Of a DNA stretch of 5,554 bases, positions 4,579-5,554 are shown piece by piece; the first letter of the stretch is position 1, and the number at the start of each line of letters is the position of its first letter. Location: positions 1 to 5,554 of the forward strand of contig JBARRR010000157.1 of assembly GCA_049644325.1 (NCBI GenBank), read 5' to 3'. This stretch comes from DASZHA01 sp049644325. GTDB taxonomy: Bacteria; Chloroflexota; Dormibacteria; DASZGP01. Under the pieces are notes generated by a model. That model did no database searches, was not told where the DNA came from, and saw only the letters and a list, made by a program, of their open reading frames with translations. The translations under genes and the position numbers were made by a program.

Positions 4579-5554
4579 CCCCCTCCAGCGCGACATCGTG
4601 ATCACCGGAGCCGTTTACGTCGACCCCGCCGGGCCGCAGCGGGCACTGGACGTCATCCTCCACCGCGGGGAGGTGGTGGCGGCGCTGCCTCGTACCCGGA
4701 GCGAGGAGGCCGCCGCCGCCGCCCGCCGCCCTGGCGCCTGGCACGTGGAGGCCAACGGTTTCTTCCTGGCACCCGGCTTCACCGACCTCCACGCGCACCT
4801 GCGCGACTTCGACCAGGAGGCCAAGGAGACGATCCGAAGCGGCGCCGACGCGGCCGCCGCTGGCGGCTTCACCACCGTGGTGGCGATGGCCAACACCTCG
4901 CCCCCGCTGGACAACGTCGACGCCCTGCTGGACTTCCGCAGCCGCGCCGCCGGCGCCGCGGCGCGGGTGCTTCCCGTCGCGGCCGTGACCCGGGGCCTTG
5001 CCGGCAAAGAGCTGACGCCGATGGAGGGGCTGGCCGAGATGGGCGCCGTCGCCTTCAGCGACGACGGGCAGAACGCCTACGACCTGGAGCTGGCCACCGC
5101 CGCGGTCAAGCGGGCGGCCAAGCTGGACCGGCCCGTCCTGGTCCACGCCCAGGACGAGACAACCTGCCCCGACGGTCAGGCCGACCCCATCGTCGCCCGT
5201 CCCGCCCGGCTGACGCCCTGGCCCTGTAGCGCCGAGGTTTCGGCGGTCGACCTCGCCATCGAGGCCTGTCGCCAGGGAGCCGGCCGCGTCCACATCCAGC
5301 ACGTCAGCTGCGCCGCTGCCGTCGAGCGCATCGCCAAGGCCCGGCGCGCCGGCCTCGCGGTCACCGCCGAGGTGACGCCGCACCACCTGGCCCTCACCGC
5401 CGACCGCGTCCTTCGCGATGGCGCCGACCCGATGGCCAAGGTCAACCCGCCGCTGCGGCGGGAGTCCGACCGGGAGGCCCTCGTCCAGGCGCTGGCCGAT
5501 GGCGTGATCGACGCCATCGCCACCGACCACGCGCCCCACGAGCTCAGCACCAAG
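4568..5554 (+). CDS. pyrC: Dihydroorotase, class I (3' end beyond window)
   Basis: Dihydroorotase cyclises N-carbamoyl-aspartate, the PyrB product, to L-dihydroorotate. The window holds the first 329 residues of an open frame; class I enzymes usually have about 420-450, so roughly the last quarter is missing. Metal-site motifs are DLHAHLRDF (73-81; His75, His77, substrate-binding Arg79), Asn109 in MANTSPP, SDDG (164-167) with the metal-bridging Asp, His193 in VHAQDE, His245 in HIQHVS, and Asp320 in ATDHAPH (318-324). KVNPPLR (291-297) is also typical. The bridging Asp in SDDG instead of a carbamylated Lys is the class I pattern known from Aquifex and Bacillus. HAH and HAQDE are mild variants of the commoner HVH and HCED. 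The ATG at 4568 overlaps the end of pyrR by 11 bases and has no good ribosome site, so translation is probably coupled to pyrR. The next gene is not visible; carA, carB, pyrD or pyrF would be expected. Confidence 0.96.
   Translation, partial: MAIDPLQRDIVITGAVYVDPAGPQRALDVILHRGEVVAALPRTRSEEAAAAARRPGAWHVEANGFFLAPGFTDLHAHLRDFDQEAKETIRSGADAAAAGGFTTVVAMANTSPPLDNVDALLDFRSRAAGAAARVLPVAAVTRGLAGKELTPMEGLAEMGAVAFSDDGQNAYDLELATAAVKRAAKLDRPVLVHAQDETTCPDGQADPIVARPARLTPWPCSAEVSAVDLAIEACRQGAGRVHIQHVSCAAAVERIAKARRAGLAVTAEVTPHHLALTADRVLRDGADPMAKVNPPLRRESDREALVQALADGVIDAIATDHAPHELSTK

Noticed and set aside
4690..4732. GCC-rich repeat-like run in pyrC
   Set aside because: It encodes a short Ala-rich loop (EEAAAAARR) in a variable part of the protein and is explained by codon bias.
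4391..5539. Long minus-strand open frame of 382 codons opposite pyrR and pyrC
   Set aside because: Its Gly/Arg/His/Asp/Val-rich composition is typical of the antisense of GC-rich coding DNA, and the plus strand carries clear pyrR and pyrC motifs.

Overview
The window is a GC-rich bacterial chromosomal segment with tightly packed genes, strong G/C bias at third codon positions, clear AGGAGG-type ribosome sites at some genes and TTG/GTG starts at others. It carries the pyrimidine-regulator gene pyrR, a hallmark of Gram-positive-type lineages (Firmicutes, Actinobacteria, Chloroflexota and relatives, Thermus). With the high GC and a DUF2905-type small membrane protein, this suggests an actinobacterium or a Chloroflexota/Dormibacterota-like soil bacterium. 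That placement is inference; no rRNA or phylogenetic marker is present. I see no mobile element, CRISPR array, tRNA or rRNA.

Layout from left to right. (1) A small two-helix membrane protein gene on the minus strand (38-241). (2) Divergent from it across a 98-bp gap, an alpha/beta hydrolase (340-1167). Its TAG stop is followed at once, in the same frame, by a 109-codon reading frame of unknown function (1168-1497). (3) Convergent with these, a minus-strand pair: a metallophosphatase (2239-2982) and, 21 bp downstream, a secreted or membrane-anchored Pro/Ser/Thr/Gly-rich protein (1507-2217). (4) Divergent from the phosphatase across an 85-bp gap, a pyrimidine biosynthesis operon pyrB-pyrR-pyrC (3068 to beyond the right edge). 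Its genes overlap by 4 bp and 11 bp.

The main result is in the short pyrB leader. Positions 3027-3057 form a stem-loop with the architecture of a PyrR-binding RNA: a lower stem, an AAA bulge on the 5' side, an upper stem, and a CNGNGA hexaloop inside a near-perfect ARUCCNGNGAGGYU consensus. The lower stem pairs directly with the pyrB Shine-Dalgarno sequence. This predicts translational repression of pyrB by the product of the next gene, pyrR, as described for mycobacteria. Because pyrR and pyrC overlap their upstream neighbours, repression at pyrB could spread through the operon and include pyrR itself. The operon encodes steps 2 and 3 of UMP synthesis (carbamoyl aspartate formation and its cyclisation to dihydroorotate) plus their UMP/UTP-sensing regulator. 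This combines known parts in a compact arrangement; I found no evidence for an entirely new type of system.
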